From Oceaniovalibus sp. ACAM 378 (GTDB lineage: Bacteria > Pseudomonadota > Alphaproteobacteria > Rhodobacterales > Rhodobacteraceae): a DNA stretch of 64,000 nt. Each line of letters begins with the position of its first letter. Position 1 is the stretch's first letter. Both the position numbers and the translations under genes were made by a program. Below the pieces are notes generated by a model that did not search any database, was not told where the DNA came from, and worked only from the letters and a program-made list of their open reading frames with translations. This document shows, piece after piece, positions 1 to 9,565 of the stretch. The stretch lies in contig NZ_VSJK01000003.1 in the NCBI RefSeq assembly GCF_008085915.1, forward strand, positions 186,001 to 250,000, in the 5' to 3' direction.

Positions 1-703
1 CCGATCCTGTCTCGGCCTCTTCCAGAATGCCGCGGCCCAGGTTTTCACCCGTTGCCGTCGCGTCGATCCAGCCGACGGAATAGGTGGCGTCAGATGCGTC
101 CAGATAGGTCAGGAAATCGTCCCATCCGTCAATCCGGCGTTCTGTCACAACAATCACGTCGCCCTTGCATTTCAACAATTGCAACTCGGCGCTGGCGATC
201 ACACCGGTCTGGCCCAGACCGCCGACGGTGACCCGAAACAGCGGATCGTCCCGGGTGATCCGCCGGTTATCGCCCTGTGGCGTGATTAGTGTAAACGCCT
301 CTACGTGCTGGCCGAACGATCCCGCGCCGTGATGGTTCTTGCCGTGTACGTCATGGGCAATCGCCCCGCCGACGGTGGCAAACCCTGTGCCCGGCATCAC
401 CGCAGGCAACCAGCCGCGCGGCGCGAAGATCCGCGCCAACTCGCCCAGCTGCATCCCCGCCTCGACATGGACAATGCCGTTGGCGGCGTCGAAACTCAGC
501 ATCCGGTCCAGTCGCAGCATCTGCACCGCGCGCCCGCCGTTGTTCAGACAGGCATCACCATAGCTGCGACAGTTGCCAATCGCTGGCGCTGGTTCGTCGC
601 CCATCAGCGCGGTGAGTGTCGATTGCCGCTCCGGTCGGGCCAGATCGCCAGAGGCACGCAGCGCGCGACCCCATCCGGCATATTCAGCGGGTTTCCAGCG
701 CAT
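1..703 (-). CDS. FAD-binding oxidase, DprE1-like, C-terminal part missing
   Basis: Only the first 234 codons are present; the gene runs off the left edge of the window. The N-terminal half reads as a PCMH/VAO-type FAD domain: residues 43-50 are GNCRSYGD, the pyrophosphate-binding signature of D-arabinono-lactone oxidase and DprE1-type enzymes, followed by a glycine-rich VMPGTGFATVGGAIAHDVHG stretch typical of this fold. DprE1 oxidises decaprenyl-phosphoryl ribose in mycobacteria; the same chemistry on a polyprenyl-phosphate sugar is an inference here. The ATG at 701-703 overlaps the end of the upstream flippase-like gene by 20 bases, so the two are probably co-translated. A sugar-lactone oxidase is the main alternative. 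Confidence 0.8.
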   Translation of the reverse strand, partial: MRWKPAEYAGWGRALRASGDLARPERQSTLTALMGDEPAPAIGNCRSYGDACLNNGGRAVQMLRLDRMLSFDAANGIVHVEAGMQLGELARIFAPRGWLPAVMPGTGFATVGGAIAHDVHGKNHHGAGSFGQHVEAFTLITPQGDNRRITRDDPLFRVTVGGLGQTGVIASAELQLLKCKGDVIVVTERRIDGWDDFLTYLDASDATYSVGWIDATATGENLGRGILEEAETGS

Positions 704-1673
704 TGGCTTCCTTTCTCGACAGTCGCTCTGCCAAAGGGAGGGCGACCAGCCCGACGGCGATGGCGAACCACAGCGTCGTCAGGCGAATGATGGCAGTGGC
801 GGGCACCGATACGGCCAAAGGCACGCCCTGCAACGATAAAAGCGCGATCATCGCCGCTTCGGCGCCACCGACACCGCCGGGCGCACCGGTCAGCCCGCCC
901 GCCAATGTGGCAAACAGGAAAATCCCAACGGCGCTTGCGACGCCGATGTCGTGGCCCATCCAGACCAGAAGCAGATGAAATGCAACGCCTTCGGCCAACC
1001 AGCCGATCAGGCCCAGCCCGGTTGCCCCAGCGATCAGCGCCGGATTGGAGAACCGCGCCAAAGATCGCGCCGCGCCGCGCAGCCGCGCGCAGAGACGGGG
1101 CCAGCGCCCGGTGAGACGAAACGCAGATCCCGCCAGCGTCGACAAAAGCGCCGGGCGGGTGGCGGCAAAAGCCGCGCCCAGAGCCAGCAGGGTCACCGGT
1201 ACGCCACCGGCAATCCCGGTCGTCGAAAGAGACAGGGCAATTGCCAGAAGAACGCCCATCGCGGCCAGATCAGACGCCCGGTCGAGCAGCGCCAGAGGCG
1301 CGGTGCGCTCGAAGCTCCACCCGGTTTCACGGGCGATCCAGCGCATCCGCACCAATTCGCCAACCCGTCCGGGGGTGACGGACATGGCAAAACCACCCAT
1401 AAAATGTAGGACATTACGCGATAGTGAAATCGACAGCCCCAACCGCCGCGCGAACACATGCCAACGCAAGGCGCGAAAACCATAATTCACAAGGCTGAGC
1501 CCCAGAAGAGCGGCGATCTGCCATGCTTTGATCCGGGCGATCTGGTTCGCGAGGTCTTGCCAACCGGTGCCCGCAATCAACCCGATCAGACCCAGCAAAA
1601 GCAGGGCCAGCAGACCCATCAGGATCAACCGGTCGCGCAAGCGACGCGGAATATGGGAATCGGCCATCGTCAT
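684..1673 (-). CDS. Flippase-like integral membrane protein (LPG synthase TM region / UPF0104 family)
   Basis: About 329 residues with roughly eight hydrophobic segments and the family pattern of a long polar loop after the second helix (FRALRWHVFARRLGL, then GRVGELVRMRWIARETG). Proteins of this family occur as the membrane domain of MprF and as stand-alone proteins near lipid-linked sugar genes, where they are thought to move lipid substrates. The overlapping DprE1-like gene downstream fits a role with a polyprenyl-linked sugar. I chose the ATG at 1671-1673; another ATG lies two codons on, and a longer frame would need a TTG at 1703. No transport activity can be read from sequence. Confidence 0.75.
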   Translation of the reverse strand: MTMADSHIPRRLRDRLILMGLLALLLLGLIGLIAGTGWQDLANQIARIKAWQIAALLGLSLVNYGFRALRWHVFARRLGLSISLSRNVLHFMGGFAMSVTPGRVGELVRMRWIARETGWSFERTAPLALLDRASDLAAMGVLLAIALSLSTTGIAGGVPVTLLALGAAFAATRPALLSTLAGSAFRLTGRWPRLCARLRGAARSLARFSNPALIAGATGLGLIGWLAEGVAFHLLLVWMGHDIGVASAVGIFLFATLAGGLTGAPGGVGGAEAAMIALLSLQGVPLAVSVPATAIIRLTTLWFAIAVGLVALPLAERLSRKEANALETR

Positions 1674-1833
1674 TGCCCGGCGATTAGCAACGGAATACGG
1701 CAATACTATGGTATCGTTTCTAAAATGGGGACAATTTCTGACAGTTCGGCGACGAGAGTGCAGACTGCTTCATCCCCCGTGCCGCGACATCGAATTAACG
1801 CCAATCGATTGAAACGGGACAACGAGGCGATCG

Positions 1834-1871
1834 AAAAAAGGCCACCACTGCCCGGTATGACGGTGGCGGCC
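1834..1871 (-). terminator. Rho-independent terminator of scoA-scoB
   Basis: Read on the minus strand, GGCCGCCAC (1871-1863) pairs with GTGGTGGCC (1848-1840), nine pairs including one G-U, followed at once by six T residues (1839-1834). It lies 17 bases beyond the scoB stop, the correct place to end the CoA-transferase transcript before the flippase-like gene. The remaining 160 or so bases up to 1673 probably hold the promoter of that gene, but I see no convincing hexamers. Confidence 0.85.
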
Positions 1872-1887
1872 TGTTCTATCGGGTCGC

Positions 1888-2511
1888 TCAGACGATCGTG
1901 GCTTCGGTCGCGGCGCGCAGTTCTTCCTCGGACACGCCATCGGCGCATTCGACGATCTTCAGCCCGCCTTCAACCACATCCAGAACGCCCAGATTGGTGA
2001 TGATCCGGTCCACCACGCCCTTGCCGGTCAGCGGCAAGGTGCATTCTTTCAACAGCTTGCTGTCGCCGTGTTTCGACGTGTGATCCATGACGACGATCAC
2101 GCGTCCAACGCCCGCGACCAGATCCATCGCGCCGCCCATCCCTTTGACCAGCTTGCCGGGAATCATCCAGTTTGCCAGATCGCCGTTCTCTGCCACTTCC
2201 ATGGCGCCCAGGATTGCAGCGGCGATCTTGCCGCCGCGGATCATGCCGAAACTGGTGGCGCTGTCGAAATACGCGGTGCGCGGCAATTCGGTGATGGTCT
2301 GCTTGCCCGCGTTGATCAGATCGGCGTCTTCTTCACCCTCGAACGGGAAAGGGCCCATGCCCAGCATGCCGTTTTCGGATTGCAGCGTGATATCCTTGTC
2401 GCCGACATAGTTGGCGACCAGTGTCGGAATCCCGATGCCAAGATTGACATACCAGCCGTCTTCCAGTTCCTCAGCGGCCCGTGCCGCCATCTGATTGCGA
2501 TCCCAAGGCAT
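1888..2511 (-). CDS. scoB: 3-oxoacid CoA-transferase subunit B
   Basis: A 207-residue beta subunit of a family I CoA-transferase, which moves CoA from succinyl-CoA to a 3-oxoacid such as acetoacetate. The N-terminus [13 protein letters not shown] and the segment [16 protein letters not shown] hold the conserved glutamate that forms the CoA thioester intermediate (SENG). Length equals that of the usual ScoB/AtoA/PcaJ proteins. The start overlaps the stop of the alpha subunit by one base (TAATG), so the two subunits are made together. Acetoacetate use, or recycling of CoA from polyhydroxybutyrate breakdown, is the likely role; 3-oxoadipate as substrate is possible but no aromatic-degradation genes are near. 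Confidence 0.9.
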   Translation of the reverse strand: MPWDRNQMAARAAEELEDGWYVNLGIGIPTLVANYVGDKDITLQSENGMLGMGPFPFEGEEDADLINAGKQTITELPRTAYFDSATSFGMIRGGKIAAAILGAMEVAENGDLANWMIPGKLVKGMGGAMDLVAGVGRVIVVMDHTSKHGDSKLLKECTLPLTGKGVVDRIITNLGVLDVVEGGLKIVECADGVSEEELRAATEATIV

Positions 2512-3215
2512 TACACGGACTCCTTCTTGCGCGTCGTGCGCTGTTCGATCCGCTTTTCATGCGTCCCCTGAACGATCCGGTGAACAAAGATGCCGGGCAG
2601 GTGGATTAGATCGGGATCAAGAGATCCTTGTGGTACGATTTCTTCGACTTCGGCAACGCAGATCTTGCCGCACATTGCGGCGGGGGGGTTAAAGTTGCGC
2701 GCCGTCTTGCGGAATATGAGGTTGCCGGTGTCATCGGCTTTCCACGCCTTGATGATCGACAGATCGGCGACGAGGGCCCGTTCAAGGATGTAATCCTGAC
2801 CATCGAAGTTCTTAACTTCCTTGCCCTCGGCGATCACCGTGCCGACGCCGGTCTTGGTGTAAAAGCCGGGAATTCCGCAGCCCCCGGCGCGCATCCGTTC
2901 GGCCAGCGTGCCCTGCGGATTGAATTCCAGTTCCAGTTCGCCGGACAGATACTGGCGCATGAATTCGGCGTTTTCGCCCACATAGGACGAAATCATCTTT
3001 TTTACCTGCCGGGTCTGCAACAGGATGCCGATGCCGAAATCGTCGACGCCGGCATTGTTGGACGCGAAGGTCAGATCCTTCGTTCCCGCCTGTTTGATCG
3101 CCTCGAGCAACAGTTCGGGAATACCGCAGAGCCCGAACCCGCCAGCGGCGATGAACATACCGTCGAACAGAATTCCATCCAGTGCCTCGGCGGCAGAACC
3201 GTAAACCTTTTTCAT
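2511..3215 (-). CDS. scoA: 3-oxoacid CoA-transferase subunit A
   Basis: A 234-residue alpha subunit, with the conserved glycine-rich start [19 protein letters not shown] that binds CoA and the family segment [18 protein letters not shown]. It pairs with the beta subunit gene directly downstream. The 90-base gap from topA upstream contains no clear terminator, so read-through from topA is possible, but a separate promoter is more likely given the unrelated function. ATG at 3213-3215 gives the usual family N-terminus ([12 protein letters not shown]). Confidence 0.9.
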   Translation of the reverse strand: MKKVYGSAAEALDGILFDGMFIAAGGFGLCGIPELLLEAIKQAGTKDLTFASNNAGVDDFGIGILLQTRQVKKMISSYVGENAEFMRQYLSGELELEFNPQGTLAERMRAGGCGIPGFYTKTGVGTVIAEGKEVKNFDGQDYILERALVADLSIIKAWKADDTGNLIFRKTARNFNPPAAMCGKICVAEVEEIVPQGSLDPDLIHLPGIFVHRIVQGTHEKRIEQRTTRKKESV

Positions 3216-3305
3216 TCCGTCAGTCTCCGTTTGATCGGATTGCAGTCTTTCGCGTTACAACCGTTCTGCGGCCCACGCAGCCCCAAGTCAATCTGACCGG
3301 CGCTT

Positions 3306-6140
3306 TCAGCCATCGATGACATCGTCGTCATCCGTTTCGGGTTGCGCTGCGGCCTTTTTTGCCGCCGGTTTTTTTGCTGCAGGTTTCTTCGGCGCGGCTT
3401 TCTTTGCGGTCGCCGTCTTTGCAGCCGCCGTTTTTGCGGTTGCCGTTTTTGCCGGAGCCTTCTTTGCCGCCGGTTTCTTGGCGGCGGGCTTTTTCGGCTT
3501 GCCCTTGCCGGACTTGGCGATCTTTTCGGCGATCAACTCCAAGGCCTGAGTGACGGTGACCTGTTCGACGTCACTTTCCTTGGGCAGGGTCGCATTCACC
3601 TTTTCCCATTTGACATAAGCACCGTATTTTCCCTCGACGATGTCGATTGCCCCACCTTCGTCCGGGTGTTCACCAAGACTGCGCAGCACTTTGGCCGAGG
3701 CGCCCCGCCCGCCGCGCGACGCAACCTTTTCCGCCAAAAGCTGAACCGCGCGGTTCATGCCGACGCTGAAAACCTCTTCGTTGTTTTCCAGATTGGCGTT
3801 GGTACCGCCCCGGTCACTGGTCGATTCCGCGTGTTTGATATAGGGGCCATAACGCCCGATATTGGCCCAGACCATCACGCCGTCTTCGGGGTGCGGGCCG
3901 ATCGGCCGGGGCAGGGACAGCAGGCGCACGGCCTGTTCCAGATCCACCTGTTCGGGCGGCCATTCCTTAGGGACCGACTGGCGCGGCGGTTTCTTGTTGT
4001 CTTCGGTGATCTCTCCGCGCTGGACATAGGGGCCGAAGCGGCCTTTGAACGCATGGATATTGTCTCCCGCATCCTGACCCAGCAATTTGCCCTCGGGGGG
4101 GATGCCGCTTGGATCGGCGTCGTCATCGCCCGGGGGGCCAAAGGGCCGGGTGAAACGGCATTCGGGATAGTTGGAACAGCCGATAAACGCGCCGCCGGAG
4201 CGCGCTGTGCGCATGCTCAGCCGCCCGGCACCGCAATGGGGGCACAGGCGTGGATCGCTGCCGTCTTCCTTGGCCGGGAACAGATGGGGCTCCAGCACCT
4301 CGTTGATCTTGTCCAGAACCTCGCCGATGCGCAGGTCGGCGGTTTCGGCGATGGCGGCCGAGAAATCGGCCCAGAAACGGCCCAGAACTTCCTTGTAATC
4401 CCGGCTGCCCGCCGACACGTCGTCCAACTGGGCCTCAAGATCGGCGGTGAAATCATATTCCACATAGCGGCTGAAATAGTTCGACAGGAAAGCTGTGACC
4501 AGTCGCCCCTTGTCCTCGGGAAACAGACGGTTGCCCTCTTTGCGGACATATTCGCGGTCCTGAATCGTGGTCACGATGGACGCATAGGTCGAGGGACGGC
4601 CAATGCCCAACTCTTCCATCCGTTTCACCAGAGTCGCCTCGGTGTATCGCGGCGGGGGCTGGGTGAAATGCTGAATTGCCAGTGCTGCCTCGTTGGCCGA
4701 CAGGATCGCAGCGCCGTTGGATTGCACACCCTTGGCTGCATCATCGATGATCGCGCTGTCGTCGCCACCTGCCTTGCGGAACTCGGATGCCAGCGACACT
4801 TTGGCAAAGCTCGCCGGTTCGCCCTGACGGATTTCGGGCAGGATGCGGTCGTCGTCGTCAGTCGTGACGTCGTCGCGGCCTTCGACATAAATTTTCAGGA
4901 AGCCATCGAACAGAATCCGCTGACCTGTGGCGCGCAGACCAACCTGGGAATCTTCGCTCAGAATCTCGACGGTTGTGCGTTCCAGACGCGCCGCCTCCAT
5001 CTGACTGGCCAGTGTGCGTTTCCAGATCAGATCGTACAGTTTGCGCTGATCCGAGTCGGAAATGCGGAGATCTTCGGCCGACTGCGACAATTCCGTCGGG
5101 CGGATACACTCGTGTGCTTCCTGCGCGTTCTTCGCTTTGTTCTTGTAAATCCGCTGCTTGCCCGGGACATAGGCATCGCCATAGCGTGCGGCGATGGCAT
5201 CACGGACGGCGACGATCGCCTCGGGCGCCATGTCGATCCCGTCGGTCCGCATATAAGTGATGTGACCCGCCTCATAGAGGCGTTGTGCCGCGCTCATCGT
5301 CTGGCGGGCACCCATGCCGAATTTGCGCGAGGCTTCCTGTTGCAGCGTCGATGTCATGAACGGCGGGCTGGGATTGCGCGAGCCTGGTTTCGCCTCGACG
5401 CTGGCAATTTTGAACTGGCCAGAGGTCAGCGCCTTGACTGCAAGATCGGCGGCGGCGGCGTTTTCCAAACTGAACCGATCGAGCTTGTGGCCGCCCAGCA
5501 TGGTCAGCCGCGCCTCATAGTTCTGATTTCTCGGGGTGGCCAGCATTGCCTTGACCGACCAGTATTCGCGGGCACGGAAAGCCTCGACCTCCATCTCGCG
5601 TTCGACAATCAGACGCAGACAGACCGACTGCACGCGCCCTGCGGATTTCGCGCCGGGCAATTTGCGCCACAACACCGGGGACAGGTTAAAGCCCACCAGA
5701 TAATCCAGCGCTCGGCGTGCAAGATAGGCATGCACCAACGCGATATCGACTTGACGGGGGTTCTTCATCGCCTCGGTCACCGCGGATTTGGTGATGGCGT
5801 TGAACACCACGCGGCTGACCGGCGTGTCCTTCTTGATGGATTTCCGATTCCTGAGGGTTTCCTCCAGGTGCCAGCTGATCGCCTCGCCTTCGCGGTCGGG
5901 GTCGGTCGCGAGGATCAGTGAATTGTCGAGGGCCAGAGCGTCGGCAATTGCCTTAACATGCTTCTTGCTGGTGCTTGCGACCTCCCATTTCATGTCGAAA
6001 TCATGCTCGGTATCGACAGATCCGTCCTTGGGCGGCAAGTCACGCACATGGCCATAAGACGCCAGAACGGTATAGCCAGGGCCAAGATATTTGTTGATTG
6101 TCTTGGCCTTGGCTGGCGATTCTACGACGACAACGGGCAT
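3306..6140 (-). CDS. topA: DNA topoisomerase I
   Basis: A 944-residue type IA topoisomerase that relaxes negatively supercoiled DNA. The start is the ATG at 6138-6140 (MPVVVVESPAKAKTINKYL), the invariant Toprim beginning; the open frame continues 133 codons further upstream but that part is proline/arginine/serine-rich and unlike the family. Visible landmarks are the Toprim acidic motif DPDREGEAISWH near residue 80, the catalytic tyrosine in ITYMRTDG near 297, one four-cysteine zinc finger (CPHCGAGRL...CSNYPEC), three topoisomerase C-terminal repeats (GRFGPYVQ, GRYGPYIK, GKYGAYVK) and a tail of about 70 residues made of lysine/alanine/proline repeats ending in DDDDVIDG. The tail is common in alphaproteobacterial TopA and probably binds DNA. 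Confidence 0.97.
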   Translation of the reverse strand: MPVVVVESPAKAKTINKYLGPGYTVLASYGHVRDLPPKDGSVDTEHDFDMKWEVASTSKKHVKAIADALALDNSLILATDPDREGEAISWHLEETLRNRKSIKKDTPVSRVVFNAITKSAVTEAMKNPRQVDIALVHAYLARRALDYLVGFNLSPVLWRKLPGAKSAGRVQSVCLRLIVEREMEVEAFRAREYWSVKAMLATPRNQNYEARLTMLGGHKLDRFSLENAAAADLAVKALTSGQFKIASVEAKPGSRNPSPPFMTSTLQQEASRKFGMGARQTMSAAQRLYEAGHITYMRTDGIDMAPEAIVAVRDAIAARYGDAYVPGKQRIYKNKAKNAQEAHECIRPTELSQSAEDLRISDSDQRKLYDLIWKRTLASQMEAARLERTTVEILSEDSQVGLRATGQRILFDGFLKIYVEGRDDVTTDDDDRILPEIRQGEPASFAKVSLASEFRKAGGDDSAIIDDAAKGVQSNGAAILSANEAALAIQHFTQPPPRYTEATLVKRMEELGIGRPSTYASIVTTIQDREYVRKEGNRLFPEDKGRLVTAFLSNYFSRYVEYDFTADLEAQLDDVSAGSRDYKEVLGRFWADFSAAIAETADLRIGEVLDKINEVLEPHLFPAKEDGSDPRLCPHCGAGRLSMRTARSGGAFIGCSNYPECRFTRPFGPPGDDDADPSGIPPEGKLLGQDAGDNIHAFKGRFGPYVQRGEITEDNKKPPRQSVPKEWPPEQVDLEQAVRLLSLPRPIGPHPEDGVMVWANIGRYGPYIKHAESTSDRGGTNANLENNEEVFSVGMNRAVQLLAEKVASRGGRGASAKVLRSLGEHPDEGGAIDIVEGKYGAYVKWEKVNATLPKESDVEQVTVTQALELIAEKIAKSGKGKPKKPAAKKPAAKKAPAKTATAKTAAAKTATAKKAAPKKPAAKKPAAKKAAAQPETDDDDVIDG

Positions 6141-6665
6141 TGAATTCCTTCCGACTCGGGCATCACGGGCGACGGCGCTAGATGTGGGTGCAGAACCGGT
6201 CTTGTCAATCGGGCTGCGGGAAAGATGGGCCATTCGCTCAATCGACTGGCGTTTAAATAGCTGGATTGTCCGCGTTAACGGCCAATCTCGTGGCTCGCGT
6301 ACCCGGTTGTCGGACAGACCGAGCGGCTTGGACCGAGGATTGCTGGTGCCATTGGTCGCCTGTTCGGTCGGTGGTTTGTGCGACGGGTCTGACAGATGTC
6401 GTTGGGGGCCAAGTGGCTGTTGCCTGTGCCGCGTGCTCATATGGCCGGCGCAGGCGGCGTTGCTGGAGCCAGACATTCCCCGGGCCGACAGCGTCACGGC
6501 AGATTGATCGCATCGAACTGGCAAATGGCCGGGGTTCACGAGCGGGGTGGTATCTGCGCCAATGGTGCCTGAGCTTCGGTTTTGGCGGAGCGGTATTCCA
6601 TGGCCGGTGCGCCGCGCTTCAGGCGGAACGGCGTGTCGCGAGAATTGTCGCGCGGTCCCTTCGGA
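6141..6665. other. 525-base gap between dprA and topA
   Basis: No convincing gene. The frame in line with topA is open, but its translation is low-complexity and has no family features. A weak five-base hairpin (CGCGA / TCGCG, 6637-6652) lies just past the dprA stop, without a T-run. The AT-richer stretch around 6250-6280 may carry the topA promoter, but no clear -35/-10 pair is visible. Confidence 0.5.
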
Positions 6666-7898
6666 TCACAATTTCGTAAGCAAGCCTCCGGGCTGACGGG
6701 CGATCTTGCCGTCAAGCTCCAGTGTGACAAGCTCTGGCGTCACGTCTTTCGCCGAGAGCGCCAGATCGCGGATCAACTGATCTTCGGCAAGGGGGCTGGG
6801 GCCCAGACGATCCAGAATCCGCAGATGGAGAGAATGCGCCCCACGCAGGCTGAGACGAAGCTCTGCCTTGCCGGCTGCATCGCCGACGGTCGGGCGGCTT
6901 GGCTTGGGTGTGTTGCTGGCCACCGGAGTTTTGCGTTTGTCAGTCGTCTTTGCGGCGGTTCGGTCGGTATCTCCATCAATCGGTGCAGAATGACCTTCAG
7001 CTGTCTTTGAAACGACGCCAAGTGCTGCAATCACATCTGCGGCGCTCCGCACCAAGGTTGCGCCGTCACGGATCAGCATATTGCACCCGGCTGCTCGGGC
7101 GTCGAATGGATGGCCGGGAACCGCCAGCACCTCGCGCCCCTGATCCAGAGCATCGCGGGCAGTGATCAGACTGCCTGACTTTGTCGCCGCCTCGACCACG
7201 ACAACACCGCGCACGATGCCGGAAATGATGCGGTTGCGGCGGGGGAAATGCCGTGCTTGAGGTTGCAGGCCCATCGGCTGCTCCGAAATTCGCAGCCCGT
7301 TTTCGATGATTTCCTGCGCCAGAACGGCATTTTCTGCGGGATAGATTGCATCGACCCCGCCCGCCATCACCGCGATCGTCCCGTGCGGCAGCGCGCCAAT
7401 ATGGGCTGCGGTGTCGATCCCCCGGGCCAGCCCCGAGACGACAACGTTGCCCGCCTGACCCAGTTCATCGGCCATCTTCCGCGCCATGCGCGTGCCAAGC
7501 GACGACGCATTGCGCGCCCCGACCAGAGCGACCGAGGGGCGTTCCAGGATCGAGAGATCACCGATGGCCCAGAGCAAAGGCGGAGAATCGGCGAGATCAG
7601 ACAAGGCTGCGGGATAGTCGGCTGCACCGGCACAAAGCAGCTGCGCACCCGCCAGCCGCCCGGCCTTCATTTCGGCCATTACCACGCCAACGGGGCAAAC
7701 CTCATAGCCTGCAACACCTGCTGCGGCTGCCACACCGGGAAGCGCAGCCAGTGCTGCCTGCGCCGATCCGTGTTCCGCCATCAGGCGGTAAAATGTCGCC
7801 ACGCCAACCCGGCGTGAGCGCAAGAGACGAAGCCAACTTAACCGTTCTTCCTCGGAGTGGGGTGGGGTGAGGGGGGTGAGGGAAGGGAAATAATCCAC
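6666..7898 (-). CDS. dprA: DNA-processing protein DprA
   Basis: A 410-residue DprA, the cytoplasmic protein that loads RecA on incoming single-stranded DNA during transformation. The Rossmann-like core spans about residues 95-300, with ALVGARNASSLG (124-135), SGLARGIDTAAH and FPRRNRIISG (218-227), all hallmarks. An N-terminal helix-hairpin-helix-like part precedes it, then a low-complexity linker of about 45 residues, then a C-terminal winged-helix (about 350-410). The start is GTG at 7896-7898; the first 18 codons are proline-rich and coincide with a G-run on the other strand, so a later start cannot be excluded. In alphaproteobacteria dprA normally sits upstream of topA, as here. DprA is widespread also where natural transformation is not shown. 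Confidence 0.93.
   Translation of the reverse strand: MDYFPSLTPLTPPHSEEERLSWLRLLRSRRVGVATFYRLMAEHGSAQAALAALPGVAAAAGVAGYEVCPVGVVMAEMKAGRLAGAQLLCAGAADYPAALSDLADSPPLLWAIGDLSILERPSVALVGARNASSLGTRMARKMADELGQAGNVVVSGLARGIDTAAHIGALPHGTIAVMAGGVDAIYPAENAVLAQEIIENGLRISEQPMGLQPQARHFPRRNRIISGIVRGVVVVEAATKSGSLITARDALDQGREVLAVPGHPFDARAAGCNMLIRDGATLVRSAADVIAALGVVSKTAEGHSAPIDGDTDRTAAKTTDKRKTPVASNTPKPSRPTVGDAAGKAELRLSLRGAHSLHLRILDRLGPSPLAEDQLIRDLALSAKDVTPELVTLELDGKIARQPGGLLTKL
7859..7887 (+). other. G-quadruplex-forming tract over the dprA start
   Basis: The plus strand has five G-runs of three to six bases separated by one to three bases (runs at 7859-7862, 7864-7867, 7871-7876, 7880-7882, 7885-7887). This satisfies the usual four-run intramolecular quadruplex pattern. 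It lies 9 to 39 bases inside the dprA reading frame, on the template strand, so it could hinder early transcription elongation of dprA. No function is proven. Confidence 0.5.
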
Positions 7899-8098
7899 CG
7901 GTCAACCTGTCTTCGTCTGCTTGCAAGACCACATTGGTGCCGGAATGGTTAAGAGATGGTGAAGACTTTTCCCTGCTCTGGCGACTTCTCCCTACCCTCT
8001 GATAGTAAACGATTTAATTTTCAAGTCTCACGATCATCCTGCCTGATCGCATTCACCCGCACCGGGAATCATACCTGAAAGTTGCGAATCGCCGGCGA

Positions 8099-9385
8099 TC
8101 AGGCAAGCTCTCCGTTTGCCGTGATCACGGTTTTTCCGCCGATCCAGGGCGACAGCGCGGCGGGCAGCGCGACCGACCCGTCGGCCTGCTGACCATTTTC
8201 AAGCACCGCGATCAGACAACGCCCGACAGCCAGCCCGGAACCGTTCAGCGTATGGACGAACTCCGGCTTGGCGCCTTCGGAGCGAAACCGGGCATTCATC
8301 CGCCGGGCCTGAAAATCACCGGTGTTCGAGACCGATGAAATCTCGCGGTAGCTGTTCTGTCCCGGCAGCCACACCTCAAGATCATGGGTGCGTCGCGCGC
8401 CAAAACCCGTGTCCCCCTCACACAGAAGCATCACGCGGTACGGCAGGTCCAGCCGTTCAAGGATGTTCTGCGCGCAGCCGGTCATGCGGTCATGTTCGGC
8501 GCCGCTGTCCTCGGGTTTTGTAATGCTGACCATTTCGACTTTTTCGAACTGGTGCTGGCGCAACATTCCCGAAGTGTCCTTGCCCGCGCTGCCCGCTTCG
8601 CTGCGGAAACACAGCGAATGGGCCGTCAGTCGGATCGGCAGATCGCCCTCGTCAATCACGGATTCGCGCACTGAATTGGTCAGCGTGACCTCGGATGTGG
8701 GGATCAGCCACCAGCCGTTCGTGGTCTGATAGCTGTCTTCCGCAAATTTTGGGAGCTGGTTGGTGCCATACATCGCCTCTTCGCGCACCAGAACCGGAGC
8801 GTTGGTTTCCTCAAGCCCATGTTCGGTCACATGAATATCAAGCATGAACTGCGCCAACGCCCGGTGCAATCGTGCCATCGCACCACGCAGAACAACGAAA
8901 CGGCTGCCGGATAGTTTCCCTGCTGTCGCAAAGTCTAGCCCGCGCGCTGCCGGCAGTTGATAATGTTCAAGCGGAGTGAAATCAAAACTGGCGGGGGTGC
9001 CCCAGCGGTGGATTTCGGTGTTGTCCGCCTCGTCGCGCCCCGAGGGCACCACGTCGTCCATTACATTGGGCAGTGTCAGCAGCAGATCGGTAAGCTGTTG
9101 GTCCAGCGATTTGGCCTGCACCTCCATCTCGGCGACTTCGGCTTTTTTGGCGGCCACGGTTGCGCGCAGGCTTTCGAACAGCGCTTCGTCCCCCGCCGCC
9201 TTGGCCGCGCCAACCTGTTTGCTGGCAGCGTTTTGATCGGCCTTGGCGGTCTCGGCGCGCTGAATCGCTGCGCGCCGTTCGTTGTCCAGCGCAAGCACCT
9301 GTGTTGATATCCCCGACAGCCCGCGTCGCGCCATGGCGGTGTCGAAAGACTCGGGGGCGTCGCGGATCGTGCGGATGTCGTGCAT
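8099..9385 (-). CDS. serS: Seryl-tRNA synthetase
   Basis: A 428-residue class II synthetase charging tRNA-Ser and, before selenocysteine formation, tRNA-Sec. Residues 1-100 form the long antiparallel coiled-coil tRNA-binding arm (alanine/lysine/glutamate-rich, [19 protein letters not shown]). Motif 2 is seen in [19 protein letters not shown] with the following QHQFEKVEM, motif 3 in [20 protein letters not shown]. The ATG at 9383-9385 ([14 protein letters not shown]) is the family start; 45 further open codons upstream are not conserved-looking. The 200-base gap downstream to dprA has no clear terminator. Confidence 0.96.
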   Translation of the reverse strand: MHDIRTIRDAPESFDTAMARRGLSGISTQVLALDNERRAAIQRAETAKADQNAASKQVGAAKAAGDEALFESLRATVAAKKAEVAEMEVQAKSLDQQLTDLLLTLPNVMDDVVPSGRDEADNTEIHRWGTPASFDFTPLEHYQLPAARGLDFATAGKLSGSRFVVLRGAMARLHRALAQFMLDIHVTEHGLEETNAPVLVREEAMYGTNQLPKFAEDSYQTTNGWWLIPTSEVTLTNSVRESVIDEGDLPIRLTAHSLCFRSEAGSAGKDTSGMLRQHQFEKVEMVSITKPEDSGAEHDRMTGCAQNILERLDLPYRVMLLCEGDTGFGARRTHDLEVWLPGQNSYREISSVSNTGDFQARRMNARFRSEGAKPEFVHTLNGSGLAVGRCLIAVLENGQQADGSVALPAALSPWIGGKTVITANGELA

Positions 9386-9550
9386 GGCTCTGTGTCCTCT
9401 GAATCGGTCGTGGCCCGGGTTATGGCCGGTTTTCGCGCGGGGTGTAACAGGTTTTGCGCGAGGTGCCGCACCAAAGGGAGGAAGCGGTTGTTTTGCGTTC
9501 GGCCTAGCGAGCGGCGGCAAGAGCCGTTCATGGCGCGTGGAATTTTGAGT

Positions 9551-9565
9551 TGACTCTTTTAGTCA
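9551..9565. promoter_or_regulatory. Iron-Rhodo-box (RirA-type site), TGA-N9-TCA
   Basis: TGACTCTTTTAGTCA fits exactly the TGA-N9-TCA consensus described for RirA in Rhizobiales and Rhodobacterales, and it overlaps a TTGACT hexamer (9550-9555) that may be the -35 element of the imelysin gene starting at 9720. RirA represses iron-acquisition genes when iron is plentiful. The box stands in the 334-base gap between serS and the imelysin gene; apart from it I see no other gene or RNA in that gap. The assignment is by sequence match and context. Confidence 0.65.

Noticed and set aside
3316-3549. Alanine/lysine repeats at the 3' end of topA as a possible repeat element
   Set aside because: They are the coding sequence of the basic TopA tail, common in alphaproteobacteria.
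3342-5921. An 859-codon open frame opposite topA
   Set aside because: It is the mirror of the topA codon pattern in GC-rich DNA; translation shows no family and is rich in cysteine, glycine and arginine. The 691-, 831- and 523-codon frames opposite sdhA, the ABC genes and dctM were dropped for the same reason.
6141-6539. 133-codon N-terminal extension of topA
   Set aside because: Low-complexity and without similarity to the family; the invariant Toprim start is at 6140.
8115-8125. GTGATCAC in serS (and another in the di-heme gene near 12525)
   Set aside because: Both lie in coding sequence as Val-Ile-Thr codons, without the T-rich flanks of the promoter copies.
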